From positions 434,001 to 498,000 of the forward strand of contig NZ_CANLBK010000002.1 in NCBI RefSeq assembly GCF_947488835.1: a stretch of 64,000 nt of DNA, written 5' to 3'. The stretch is from an uncultured Marinobacter sp. (GTDB lineage: Bacteria > Pseudomonadota > Gammaproteobacteria > Pseudomonadales > Oleiphilaceae). The notes under the pieces are model-generated. The model saw nothing but the letters and a program-made list of their open reading frames with translations. It searched no databases and had not been told where the DNA came from. The translations under genes were made by a program, and so were the position numbers. This document shows, in pieces, positions 19,001 to 27,027 of this stretch. Each line of letters begins with the position of its first letter. The stretch's first letter is position 1.

Positions 19001-19314
19001 CCACTAAAGCGAATAACAGAAGGTGCAACTGTAGAGGCTCCGCTCATTTTGTTGAGTGCACCAATAACCGGGTTCGTTAGGTCGCCATCAACTCCATAGG
19101 AGCCGTCTTTTGCTACTTGGTCGAAGTTCAGGTCAGAAGGCAGTGGAAGCTCTTTCTTAACTGGATTGAAAACCGGCCAGGTTTTTCCATCGATATCAGG
19201 GTTAGAAATCTGATAATCCGGATTAGCATTACCCCCGTCATCAGCGTCACTAAGACAGCCAGTCAGCCCAAGGGAAGACGCCACGGCAAGACTTATTAGA
19301 GTTTTCTTGAACAT
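16009..19314 (-). CDS. VolA/Pla-1 family lipase lipoprotein
   Basis: A 1101-aa lipoprotein with the signal SLAVASSLGLTGC and a Gly/Asp-rich linker. The size, the LTGC start and the layout fit the VolA/Pla-1/cef family of surface lysophospholipase/lipase lipoproteins known from Vibrio and related marine bacteria. A bacterial Ig-like segment precedes the alpha/beta-hydrolase part. The nucleophile elbow GHSLG is present at about residues 868-872 (Ser 870), after VIFQHGIT near residue 620, which resembles the HG oxyanion-hole motif. The probable role is to release fatty acids from external lipids for growth. ATG 19314 was chosen because the signal peptide begins there; the frame opens at 19356. 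It is convergent to the acylase gene. Confidence 0.87.
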   Translation of the reverse strand: MFKKTLISLAVASSLGLTGCLSDADDGGNANPDYQISNPDIDGKTWPVFNPVKKELPLPSDLNFDQVAKDGSYGVDGDLTNPVIGALNKMSGASTVAPSVIRFSGKIDADSVDSRAFILTDPTNPASVAPNPNQNVFLIELQYASEAPVRTFSLGEPPTIPLAITAQVAGGANPLGTGTDLQGRNQQAAAGYLYGLAVAPAYDHDVVELDGDSAIRIRPNKPLNPGKRYIIAITDGVKDVNGDPITGDPVYQNVRTPNAPVGTPALKSVQSLATGLWEPVTEKYFGLNNQSRAGFGLSPLSKDNIALSYSVTTSDDVKVLSYIANPANWIADQVKAKVQVTEVTLRVAAAKVFSSQVTGKPTGLSPAIFGLPETASDDLVKAAVIMGLGKDPATEVVEPSDFLNPGNSDPASFGFADTAYYTAGAVGSFKPSTDLSEDPKPGLVPCDAEPYTTPLGTFTDQFLCVGTLLEASLKGGLAATPYSLPEPRGDRNYSLGTAADAFATSAVLTSLNFAPGDVSIYSNGSIELPQYIAVPDATQTGATSTIRTLSWQPDAAVAGIIGDALNATIPQEDPAVSTVLNYNFPFPKEQDVVTVPMLTITPSGMDPTVAGSNLIPVIFQHGITTDRSAALAFGSQLVASAAGAGLNLAVFAIDQPLHGVSPVTVAEKEGLATKLLVAGGALDPADLDPLTPEAEGTIDAAVAGTLKFGTVFKIQTELDLANPAGAPNLGISDPTDPAQLQAAIATVLSGGAGAAAKATLEGAMLVEKTVASAGSTIPGLAPANTSTGFVDGQVNERHYGFTAGADGNPVAMDFGQGFGSSGSLFINLTNFPNTRDILRQGAVDLMNLTATINVMPGINNSMGVTFIGHSLGTLNGGAFVGASTASGNADLLISAAHLLTPVAGTTRLLENSPSFAPTILGGLQQAAGLTQGDADLETFLNVNQAMLDSVDPINFANELAVSNTVLAQVEGDRTTPNAADVRFGADNGPLNITFPNGLTVKSLPAPLTGSEALAALMGASSLTPTEAVTGGDLPAITRYANGVHGTPALPQEEIAKAGDVLKDRTIAQGGEVVVSEGDAQATFGAMIQQTLQLIGSQMPQP

Positions 19315-19650
19315 GGGTGGAACCTTTTCCTGTTGTTGTATCGTTATGTTCGGCAACTAACGGGGCCGGTCTGAAGCGGTAAACCCGATGTCAGTGGCCT
19401 GTTCTGCATAAACGGTTGTCTGAAATTGTAGCCAGCGCTTTAAGCCAATTTCTATATCTATGACTATAGCGCCACTATGGCCAGTGTTGATCAGCCAAAA
19501 GTGTGATTCTTGCTGTTTGAATCCTCCTCGCACAACCTCTTTAAACTCTCCTTGGAAGGAAACTTGGCCTTTATGGAAAATAGATGGCCGGGCGGCGTTT
19601 GTCGAGTCCAAGTTAAAGATATGCGGGGGTTTTTACAAAATGTATCAATT

Positions 19651-19678
19651 GCCCGCCAGAGCACGAGAGCTGGCGGGC
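19651..19678 (-). terminator. Hairpin downstream of the enoyl-CoA isomerase gene
   Basis: GCCCGCCAG and CTGGCGGGC form a 9-bp stem with a 10-nt loop, 8 bp after the isomerase stop on the minus strand. The T-tract beyond it is interrupted. The rest of 19315-19685 (371 bp) should hold the lipase promoter; I see no supported gene. Confidence 0.55.
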
Positions 19679-19685
19679 GAGGGGA

Positions 19686-20459
19686 TTATTTAAAGCGTGA
19701 GAAATCCGGTTTGCGTTTTTGCATGAAGGCCCCGAAGGCTTCTGCCGCTTCTGGCGATTTCAGGCGCGCTGAAAACAGTTCGCCTTCCGCCAGCATCGTT
19801 GCCTCGAGTTCCTGTTGGACGGGCTTGTTGAGAAGCATTTTAGTGGCTCGAATGGCGGCTGGAGCCTGGTTGACGAGTTTCTCACAAGTTTCCAGTGCGG
19901 CTTTCTCGGTGTCGGAGGGATCGCACACTCTATTAATCAGCCCCAGTCGGTATGCGTCTTCTGCAATGAAGGCTCCGCCCAGCATCAATAGCTCGGCTGC
20001 CCGTACCCGGCCGACCCAGGAAGGTAGTAGAAGGCTTGAGCCACCCTCGGGGCACAGGCCCAGGTTGGCAAACGGCATCTGAAAGCGCGCGTTAGTGCCT
20101 GCGAATACGAAATCACAATGCAAAAGCATGGTAGTGCCAATGCCTACAGCTGGGCCATTTACAGATGCTACGACTGGCTTTGTGGCTTTAGCCAGTAACA
20201 TTAGAAAGCGGCCTACGGGAGTTTCTCTGAAGCTGCCTTTCAATCCACTGGCAAAATCACTGAGATCGTTGCCTGCGGTAAAGCAGTCTTCACTACCGGT
20301 AAATAGCACGCAGCGAATGCCGTCATCGGATTCAGCTTGCTCAAGGGCGTCGCCCAATGCTGTGTACATGGCGTGGGTAAGGGCGTTTTTGCGTTCCGGG
20401 CGATTAATGCGAACGGTCAGAATCTGATTACTGATTTGGGATTGAACGAAGTCTGTCAC
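19686..20459 (-). CDS. Enoyl-CoA hydratase/isomerase family, probably delta3,delta2-enoyl-CoA isomerase (ECI2-like)
   Basis: A 257-aa crotonase-fold protein. The CoA-binding strand RPERKNALTHAMY and the oxyanion-hole region GPAVGIGTTMLL are typical. The first catalytic Glu of true hydratases is replaced here (Thr-Thr in GIGTTML), while the second Glu is kept in LCPEGGSS. That single-Glu pattern is characteristic of ECI/PaaG-type isomerases, which shift cis-3 double bonds so that unsaturated fatty acids can go through beta-oxidation. It starts at GTG 20459 with AGGAGA upstream. It fits the lipase and racemase genes nearby as part of fatty-acid use, although the three are not one operon. Confidence 0.82.
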   Translation of the reverse strand: MTDFVQSQISNQILTVRINRPERKNALTHAMYTALGDALEQAESDDGIRCVLFTGSEDCFTAGNDLSDFASGLKGSFRETPVGRFLMLLAKATKPVVASVNGPAVGIGTTMLLHCDFVFAGTNARFQMPFANLGLCPEGGSSLLLPSWVGRVRAAELLMLGGAFIAEDAYRLGLINRVCDPSDTEKAALETCEKLVNQAPAAIRATKMLLNKPVQQELEATMLAEGELFSARLKSPEAAEAFGAFMQKRKPDFSRFK

Positions 20460-20580
20460 TGTGTCTCCTGGGTGCTTCCTGAAGTGCTTTTTGTCATTTG
20501 AGTAGGATGATACCTTTTTATAGGCGATTGTTAAGATAAAAGCTTTGCCTTTTGCCCAATCCCTCGCGCCCGCGAATTTC

Positions 20581-20589
20581 TGGTAAACT
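20581..20589 (+). promoter_or_regulatory. Candidate extended -10 promoter of the fumarase gene
   Basis: TGGTAAACT matches an extended -10 element (TGn-TAAACT) 57 bp upstream of the fumarase ATG. No clear -35 box is seen, which extended -10 promoters can lack. Confidence 0.35.
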
Positions 20590-20645
20590 ATGCCTCCTGT
20601 TTTTTGACGATCCGATCATAACGATACCAACCTGATGAGGCGCCT

Positions 20646-22160
20646 ATGACCACCGTAATCCGCCAGGATGACCTGATTGAAAGCGTAGCGGACGCGCTGC
20701 AGTTCATTTCTTACTATCACCCGAAAGATTTTATTGACGCGGTTCATGAGGCTTACCAGAAGGAAGAGTCCCAGGCAGCCAAGGATGCCATGGCGCAAAT
20801 CCTGATCAACTCGCGCATGTGTGCTGAGGGGCACCGCCCGCTGTGCCAGGATACGGGCATTGTGACCGTGTTCGTTAATATCGGTATGAATGTTCAGTGG
20901 GACTGCGAGATGCCATTGGACGACGTGATCAACGAAGGTGTGCGCCGCGCCTATGCCAACTCGGACAACGTGCTGCGAGCGTCGATTCTTGCGGATCCGG
21001 ATGGCAAGCGTGAGAACACTGGCGACAACACCCCAGCAATTATTCACTACAAAATGGTGCCAGGTGATACCGTTGAGATCCACGTGGCAGCCAAAGGCGG
21101 CGGATCTGAAGCCAAGTCTAAATTTGCCATGCTGAACCCGTCTGATTCCGTGGTGGATTGGGTTCTGAAAATGGTGCCGCAAATGGGTGCTGGCTGGTGT
21201 CCGCCTGGCATGCTGGGTATAGGTATTGGCGGTACGGCAGAGAAAGCCATGCAGCTGGCGAAGGAGTCGCTTCTGGACCCCATTGATATTCACGATCTGC
21301 AGGCGCGCGGGGCTTCGAACCGTGCTGAAGAGCTGCGCCTTGAGTTGTTCGATAAGGTGAACGATCTTGGCATTGGCGCTCAGGGCTTGGGTGGCCTGAC
21401 AACCGTGTTGGATGTGAAGATTAAAGATTACCCAACCCATGCAGCAAACAAGCCGGTGGCGATCATTCCTAATTGTGCCGCTACACGCCATGCGCATTTT
21501 ACCCTGGATGGCACCGGCCCTTCTCTGCAAACACCTCCGAGCCTGGAGGACTGGCCGGAAATCACCTGGGAAGTGGGTGAGGGTGTGCGCCGGGTAAATC
21601 TGAATACGATTACACCGGAAGACGTAAAAGAGTGGCAGCCGGGTGAAACCGTTCTGTTGTCTGGCAAGATGCTGACCGGCCGCGACGCAGCCCATAAGAA
21701 GATGGTAGACATGATCAACGCTGGCGAAGAGCTGCCGGTGGATCTGAAAGGTCGCTTCATTTATTACGTGGGCCCAGTTGATCCTGTGCGTGAAGAAGTG
21801 GTTGGTCCCGCAGGCCCCACCACCGCAACCCGCATGGACAAGTTCACACGCACCATGTTGGAGAAGACCGGCCTTACGGGCATGATTGGTAAAGCTGAAC
21901 GTGGTCAGGTAGCTATCGATGCCATCAAGGAATTTGGCGCGGTGTACCTGATGGCTGTGGGTGGGTCAGCTTACCTGGTCTCCAAGGCCATCAAGCACGC
22001 AGAAGTGGTTGCCTTCCCTGAACTGGGTATGGAAGCCATTTACGAGTTTGATGTGGAAGATATGCCGGTAACCGTGGCGGTCGATTCCAAAGGCACATCG
22101 GTCCACCAGACCGGGCCGGTTGAGTGGCAAGAGAAGATTATTGCTGCCAAATCGGTTTGA
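20646..22160 (+). CDS. fumA: Class I fumarate hydratase (4Fe-4S)
   Basis: A 504-aa iron-sulfur fumarase that converts fumarate to malate in the TCA cycle. Alpha and beta parts are fused in one chain. Likely 4Fe-4S ligands are the Cys residues in RPLCQDTGIV, GAGWCPPGML and IPNCAATRHAH. The beta part has MLTGRDAAHKKM and PAGPTTATRMDKFT. The ATG follows TGAGG. Class I fumarases are oxygen-sensitive; many bacteria also carry a class II enzyme, which would be elsewhere. It is a single gene with a hairpin terminator after it, convergent to selO. Confidence 0.95.
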   Translation: MTTVIRQDDLIESVADALQFISYYHPKDFIDAVHEAYQKEESQAAKDAMAQILINSRMCAEGHRPLCQDTGIVTVFVNIGMNVQWDCEMPLDDVINEGVRRAYANSDNVLRASILADPDGKRENTGDNTPAIIHYKMVPGDTVEIHVAAKGGGSEAKSKFAMLNPSDSVVDWVLKMVPQMGAGWCPPGMLGIGIGGTAEKAMQLAKESLLDPIDIHDLQARGASNRAEELRLELFDKVNDLGIGAQGLGGLTTVLDVKIKDYPTHAANKPVAIIPNCAATRHAHFTLDGTGPSLQTPPSLEDWPEITWEVGEGVRRVNLNTITPEDVKEWQPGETVLLSGKMLTGRDAAHKKMVDMINAGEELPVDLKGRFIYYVGPVDPVREEVVGPAGPTTATRMDKFTRTMLEKTGLTGMIGKAERGQVAIDAIKEFGAVYLMAVGGSAYLVSKAIKHAEVVAFPELGMEAIYEFDVEDMPVTVAVDSKGTSVHQTGPVEWQEKIIAAKSV

Positions 22161-22179
22161 AGTTAGCTAAGCCGTAAAT

Positions 22180-22211
22180 CCGAGGGTCAGGTTGCAACAT
22201 CTGGCCCTCGG
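22180..22211. terminator. Terminator hairpin between fumarase and selO
   Basis: CCGAGGG-CAG and CTG-CCCTCGG pair around a 10-nt loop with one T/G mismatch. It lies between two convergent genes and probably serves fumarase first; the T run is weak. Confidence 0.65.
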
Positions 22212-22235
22212 TTCTCCCTTCCTGTTTCCCCGCCG

Positions 22236-23690
22236 TTAACTCGAACAACTGATGTTTATGTGCTTGCCCCAGTCTGGCGGCAACGCAGCGTATTTCTGGT
22301 ATTCCGGCTGCTCGTCGAAGGGCTTTTCCAGAACCTTGAGCAGTTCCTTCATAGGCTCGAAGTCGCCATTCTGGGCCTCCAAAATCACTTTCTGCGCCAA
22401 GTAGTTCCGCAAAATGTATTTTGGGTTCACTTTGCGCATCTCAAATTCCCGTTCATCCCGTGCGCGGGTTTCTTTCTCAAGTCGCTCCTCATAACGCGCA
22501 AGCCACTCATCGGCTACTTGGCGATCCACAAACAGGTTCCGTAAGGGTGCATGGCCGCGATCATATAGGCTTGAGAGTGCCCGGAAGAAGGTGGTGTAGT
22601 CGGCATGGTGTTCGTTGAGCATGCTGAAGGTGTTCATGACCAAGCCAAGGTCGCCTTCGTCTTCCTGAGCAAGACCGAGTTTGTCACGCATGTTCTGCAA
22701 AAAACGCCCGTTGTAGGCGGTCTCATAGCGCTGCAAACCGTTGCGAATAGTGTCCTCTTCCATAATGGGTAAAAGGGCATTGGCCAGGTATTGGCAGTTG
22801 GCAAAGCCGACTTGTGGCTGGCGGTTGTAGGCGTAGCGGCCGCCTTGATCGGTGTGGTTGCTGATGTAGCCGGCATCAAAATCGTCCAGAAACGCGAAAG
22901 GCCCATAGTCGAAGGTGTCGCCGATGATGGACATGTTGTCGCTGTTCATCACGCCGTGGCAAAAGCCCACGGCCTGCCAATCGGCAATGAGCCGAGCGGT
23001 TCGCTCCACCACTTCTTTGAACCAGCGGGCGTGGCGCTCTTCCTCGGGTAATTGAATCAGGTGTGGGAAGTGCAGGGATATAACGTGCTCCAGCAGGGTT
23101 TTCACGGCCTCTGGGCCTTCGTTGTGAGCTGCAAACTCGAAGTGCCCAAAGCGAATATGGCTTTGAGCCACCCGCATCAATGCGGCAGCGGTTTCGATGG
23201 ACTCCCTGCGAACTGGGTCCCGGGCGCTGACCATAAACAGGGCGCGGGTCGTTGGAATGCCCAGCCCGTGCATGGCTTCGCTGCACAGGTATTCTCGAAT
23301 GGTTGAACGCAGTACCGCCCGGCCATCACCAAAACGTGAGTAGGGCGTTATTCCTGCGCCTTTCAGGTGCCAGTCCCAGCGGCGGTCATCGGGGCCTACG
23401 GTTTCCCAAAGCAGCAGGCCGCGGCCATCCCCCAGTTCCGGGTTATACGTGCCAAACTGGTGGCCGGTGTATTTCATAGCCACCGGGTCCATGCCTTCAA
23501 GTAACTCGGCACCGCCACCAATCTTTGCCCAGTCGGCTTCGTTGGTAACGTGGAAGCCCATTTCCTGGGCCAGTTTGTGGTTGAAGCACGCCATTTTTGC
23601 GTCTTTGAGTGGAGTGGGCTGAACGCGGGTGTAGAAGCTGTCTGGGAGTTCCAGGTAGCGGTGCTCTACACGAAAACTTTTGCTGCTCAT
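22236..23690 (-). CDS. selO: SelO pseudokinase, protein adenylyltransferase (Cys form)
   Basis: SelO (YdiU) transfers AMP from ATP to Ser, Thr or Tyr of proteins, many of them redox enzymes. The 484-aa protein carries YNPELGDGRGLLLWE, where the binding pocket is flipped compared with kinases, and the active segment VMNSDNMSIIGDTFDYGPF with the metal-binding Asn and Asp. It ends in SCSS: the Cys three residues from the end stands where eukaryotic SelO has selenocysteine, so this is the bacterial Cys form. ATG 23690 was chosen because the conserved protein starts there; the frame opens at 23714. It is divergent from the kinase-like gene. Confidence 0.93.
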   Translation of the reverse strand: MSSKSFRVEHRYLELPDSFYTRVQPTPLKDAKMACFNHKLAQEMGFHVTNEADWAKIGGGAELLEGMDPVAMKYTGHQFGTYNPELGDGRGLLLWETVGPDDRRWDWHLKGAGITPYSRFGDGRAVLRSTIREYLCSEAMHGLGIPTTRALFMVSARDPVRRESIETAAALMRVAQSHIRFGHFEFAAHNEGPEAVKTLLEHVISLHFPHLIQLPEEERHARWFKEVVERTARLIADWQAVGFCHGVMNSDNMSIIGDTFDYGPFAFLDDFDAGYISNHTDQGGRYAYNRQPQVGFANCQYLANALLPIMEEDTIRNGLQRYETAYNGRFLQNMRDKLGLAQEDEGDLGLVMNTFSMLNEHHADYTTFFRALSSLYDRGHAPLRNLFVDRQVADEWLARYEERLEKETRARDEREFEMRKVNPKYILRNYLAQKVILEAQNGDFEPMKELLKVLEKPFDEQPEYQKYAALPPDWGKHINISCSS

Positions 23691-23762
23691 ATAAAGGCCT
23701 ATACTCCAAATCAATAAGACTGCTTGCTAACCACCAACTAACGTCGGGAATAAGCTCTGCTT

Positions 23763-24719
23763 GTGAATACGCTCGAAAATACTATCGCCACTTTAATAGA
23801 CCAGGAAGGCCTTCCTGAAAGCTACGCCAACACGGTGCAAAAGATCATTGTGCCCTTGGTGCATTACGTCTCGCAGCTCCAAGAATCGGAGCAACGAACG
23901 CTTGTTATAGGTATTCACGGTGCGCAGGGAACAGGTAAATCTACTCTCGTGCTGTTCATGAAAGAGCTGCTCTCAAAGCGCTGGAATTATCCTACAGCCA
24001 GCTTCTCTCTTGATGACATCTACCTTACCAGAGCAGAGCGTCGGGAGCTTGCCGAGCAAGTGCACCCATTACTGCTAACCCGTGGGGTGCCGGGTACTCA
24101 CGATCTTGAGCTTGGCCAACGAGTAATAGATCAGCTTCGCACAGCCCAACCGGGGGATGAAACGGCCATCCCTGGGTTTGATAAAGCAATGGATGACAGG
24201 GCGCCAGCAGGTGATTGGCCAGTATTCAAAGGCCGGCCGGCAGTCATTTTGCTGGAAGGCTGGTGTGTGGGAGCTCGCGCTCAAAGCAAGACGGCACTTG
24301 CAGCTCCGGTGAATCTAATGGAGGAGCAGGAAGATGCGAAGAGAGTTTGGCGCACCTATGTGAACCAATGCCTGAGCACCACTTATAAGGAGTTCTTCAG
24401 CCAGCTGGATAGCCTGATTATGCTTAAAGCGCCTTCCATGGAAAGCGTTCTGGAATGGCGTACCTTGCAGGAAAATAAACTGTCAGAGCGGATCAGAACT
24501 GCAGCTGGTTCTGCAGATAAGTCGCAGCCGTTGCGGGTAATGGGCAATGATGAGGTCGCACGGTTTATTATGCACTATGAACGGATAACCAGAGCATCCC
24601 TTGCGGAAATGCCCGCGAGGGCGGATGTGGTGATAGACGTATCGGAATCTCATTCCCTTAGCTTCAAAGTCGAACCACCCATCCACATGGGGTATCCTGA
24701 CAAGACACGCGATTCATAG
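23763..24719 (+). CDS. P-loop kinase, D-glycerate 3-kinase-like
   Basis: A 318-aa P-loop protein. Walker A is GIHGAQGTGKST near residue 55. SFSLDDIYLT carries the Asp pair typical of the phosphoribulokinase/uridine kinase group, and VILLEGWCVGAR is the strand often annotated in GLYK/YggC/Tda10 relatives. The eukaryotic member phosphorylates D-glycerate at O3; several bacterial relatives are untested. It starts at GTG 23763, 72 bp from the divergent selO start, so the two may share a control region. The oxidoreductase gene downstream begins 46 bp after its stop. Confidence 0.8.
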   Translation: MNTLENTIATLIDQEGLPESYANTVQKIIVPLVHYVSQLQESEQRTLVIGIHGAQGTGKSTLVLFMKELLSKRWNYPTASFSLDDIYLTRAERRELAEQVHPLLLTRGVPGTHDLELGQRVIDQLRTAQPGDETAIPGFDKAMDDRAPAGDWPVFKGRPAVILLEGWCVGARAQSKTALAAPVNLMEEQEDAKRVWRTYVNQCLSTTYKEFFSQLDSLIMLKAPSMESVLEWRTLQENKLSERIRTAAGSADKSQPLRVMGNDEVARFIMHYERITRASLAEMPARADVVIDVSESHSLSFKVEPPIHMGYPDKTRDS

Positions 24720-24765
24720 CTGGATATTCAATAGCTGGACACCCAAGAGTGCCGAGATTCGATAC

Positions 24766-25734
24766 ATGATGAAAGCAATCAAGATAGTCGGTGATTCCCT
24801 GGTGTGGGAAGACTATGCGAGCTCCGAAGAGCTGCCTGCAAACCACGTAGAAATCGATGTTGTCTGGACGGCCGTTAACCGGGCTGATTTGTCTCAGCGG
24901 GCGGGCGTTTATCCTCCACCTCCCGGAGCATCGGAAATTCTCGGGTTGGAAGTCAGCGGCCGTATTGCAGCCATCGGCGAAGCCGTAACGGGCTTTGAAG
25001 TGGGCGATGAAGTGTGCGCGCTTCTGACCGGGGGAGGCTACGCAACCAAGGTTGTGGTTCCCGCGGCTCAGGTGTTGCCCATACCCAAGGGGTATTCGTT
25101 GCAAAAAGCCGCAGCGCTTCCGGAAGTGTTTGCGACAGCTTGGTTGAATCTATATCAGGAAGCCGACCTTAGGCCCGGTGAGCGTGTGTTGCTGCACGCG
25201 GCAGGAAGTGGCCTGGGTACCACGGTTATTCAGATAGCCACAGCGTTTGGTAATCCGGTATTTGCCACTGCAGGTGACGACGACAAGCTGGAAGTGTGCC
25301 GCAAGCTGGGTGCAACGGGCACCTGGAACCGCAAGAACGGATCGTTTGTGGATGCGGTGAAAAGCTGGGGCGGCGTAGATATGGTGCTGGATCCGGTTGG
25401 CGGAGGGTACATTAAGGACGATCAGAAGGTCCTGAGTGCTGATGGCCGCATTGTTCTGATCGGTCTTCTGGGAGGGCGTTTTTCAGAAGTTGATCTGGGT
25501 CTCATGCTAATGAAGCGCCACAAGTTGATCGGCTCGACCCTGCGTTCCCGTTCAGTCGCAGATAAGGAACGTGTAATGCAGGATTTGTATCGTCATGTTT
25601 GGCCGTTGCTGGTTGCCGGGCAGATTGAGCCGGTGATTGACAGTGCCTGGCCCATTGAGCAGGTTGAAGACGCTATGGCCCATGTGGAAGCCAACAAAAA
25701 TACCGGGAAGGTACTTCTCCAAATAGGGGAGTAG
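24766..25734 (+). CDS. NAD(P)H quinone oxidoreductase, PIG3 family
   Basis: A zinc-free MDR-family oxidoreductase of 322 aa. The PIG3 signature VYPPPPGASEILGLEVSG is present, as well as the Rossmann motif AAGSGLGTTVIQIATAFG. Such enzymes reduce small quinones with NADPH by one electron. No zinc-binding Cys/His set is seen. Two ATGs in a row (24766 and 24769) give nearly the same protein, and the ribosome site is weak. It may be cotranscribed with the kinase gene upstream and is convergent to another MDR gene. Confidence 0.87.
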   Translation: MMKAIKIVGDSLVWEDYASSEELPANHVEIDVVWTAVNRADLSQRAGVYPPPPGASEILGLEVSGRIAAIGEAVTGFEVGDEVCALLTGGGYATKVVVPAAQVLPIPKGYSLQKAAALPEVFATAWLNLYQEADLRPGERVLLHAAGSGLGTTVIQIATAFGNPVFATAGDDDKLEVCRKLGATGTWNRKNGSFVDAVKSWGGVDMVLDPVGGGYIKDDQKVLSADGRIVLIGLLGGRFSEVDLGLMLMKRHKLIGSTLRSRSVADKERVMQDLYRHVWPLLVAGQIEPVIDSAWPIEQVEDAMAHVEANKNTGKVLLQIGE

Positions 25735-25761
25735 CCTTCCCGGCGCTGTGCGCCAGTTGCT

Positions 25762-26787
25762 TTAATCGGCGATGTGAACCAACTGCTTGCCGAAGTTCTT
25801 ACCCTTCAGCATGCCCTTGAAGGCCTCAACAGCGTTTTCGAGGCCTTCAGCAACCGTTTCACGGTACTTGAGCTGGCCAGAGGCAATGCGACTGGTGAGA
25901 ATGTCGGTAATCTCCTGGTGCTTGTCCTGCCACTCGGTTACCAGGAAGAAGCGGTGCTCCGGAACCGGGTCGAGACGCTTGAGAATATCAAACGGTGTCT
26001 CTACCTTATCTGTGCTCTTGGCGTTGTAAGCCGAGACGAAACCGCAAATGGGCACCCGCGCTCCGGGGTTCAGTAGTGTCGCAACGGCTCTGGTTACGTC
26101 ACCACCTACGTTTTCATAATAAATATCGATACCGTCTGGGCAGGCGGCTTTCAAATCGGCTTCAAGATTGCCCGCTTTGTAGTCCACGCAGGCATCAAAG
26201 CCCAGTTCGTCTACCACATAGCCGCACTTCTCTGGGCCACCTGCAACACCCACCACGCGGCAACCCGCAAGTTTGGCGGTTTGACCAACTACTGTGCCCA
26301 CGGGGCCGGAAGCTGCGGACACTACCACCGTTTCGCCGGATTTCGGTTTGCCCAAGTAGGTTAAACCGCAGTAGCCCGTGCGTCCTGGCATGCCTGCCAC
26401 GCCGAGATAGGTTTGCAGGGGTACGTTTTCTTTTTGATCGATCTTGTACACCATCGGCGCATCTGCGGGGAAGGTGACATACTCCTGCCAGCCGGAATAG
26501 CAGGTAACCAGATCACCTATTTTGAGCTTGTCTGACCGGGACTCAACAATCCTCGCAACACTTTCGCCCACGATGGGGTCGTCTATCGCAATGGGATCCA
26601 TATAGCCTTTTGCATCGTTCATTCGCGGACGCATGTATGGGTCCAGCGAAAGCCATAACACCTGCGCAACAACCTCACCTTCTTCGGGCTTGCGCACCGG
26701 GCGCTCTTCCATCGCCAGATCACCGTCCTGAATTTCGCCGTTGGGACGCTGCTTCAGCACAATGGCGCGATTTTGGTATTGGCTCAT
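25762..26787 (-). CDS. NADP-dependent alkenal/curcumin reductase-like oxidoreductase
   Basis: A 341-aa MDR-superfamily protein close in length to CurA and leukotriene B4 12-hydroxydehydrogenase-like enzymes, which reduce C=C double bonds of enones and alkenals using NADPH. Landmarks are LSLDPYMRPRMND near residue 47, the nucleotide motif SAASGPVGTVVGQTAKLAG and YYENVGGDV. It lacks catalytic zinc ligands. AGAGGAAA precedes the ATG. Role: probably detoxification of lipid-derived aldehydes or ketones; the natural substrate is not known. Confidence 0.87.
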   Translation of the reverse strand: MSQYQNRAIVLKQRPNGEIQDGDLAMEERPVRKPEEGEVVAQVLWLSLDPYMRPRMNDAKGYMDPIAIDDPIVGESVARIVESRSDKLKIGDLVTCYSGWQEYVTFPADAPMVYKIDQKENVPLQTYLGVAGMPGRTGYCGLTYLGKPKSGETVVVSAASGPVGTVVGQTAKLAGCRVVGVAGGPEKCGYVVDELGFDACVDYKAGNLEADLKAACPDGIDIYYENVGGDVTRAVATLLNPGARVPICGFVSAYNAKSTDKVETPFDILKRLDPVPEHRFFLVTEWQDKHQEITDILTSRIASGQLKYRETVAEGLENAVEAFKGMLKGKNFGKQLVHIAD

Positions 26788-26943
26788 GGTGTTTCCTCTG
26801 CTTATGCATGGTGGAACGCAACTTGAGGGGCGGCGGTCTTGGGCCGGCTTTTCATTTAGGTTGCGTAAAGAGACCAGATTAGCTTGAAGGAGAATAAACT
26901 TGTGGTCAAGCTCTCATGTTTCTGGCCATACCGGTTAGCGGGG

Positions 26944-26971
26944 TTACATTCCGGAATCGGGAGGTTATAAT
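26944..26971 (+). promoter_or_regulatory. Sigma70-type promoter of the vgrG module
   Basis: TTACAT (26944-26949), 16-bp spacer, TATAAT (26966-26971). It lies 56 bp upstream of the vgrG ATG at 27028 and is the only strong match in the 26788-27027 gap. Confidence 0.6.
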
Positions 26972-27027
26972 CGGGCACCGGCTCAGGATGAGCATGGATA
27001 ACACACCAATCTTCAGGGATAGAAGAC

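Noticed and set aside
19357..19611. An 84-codon minus-strand frame between the lipase and isomerase genes
   Set aside because: It lies where the lipase promoter must be, shows no motif, no good ribosome site, and no plausible protein pattern. It could be real, but I cannot support it.
20616..21695. A 359-codon open frame antisense to fumarase
   Set aside because: It covers the conserved fumarase reading frame on the other strand and is rich in Arg and His, as shadow frames are. No domain is seen.
22236..23690. Selenocysteine codon at the SelO end
   Set aside because: The codon at the Sec position is a Cys codon and the gene ends two codons later with a normal stop; no UGA readthrough is needed.
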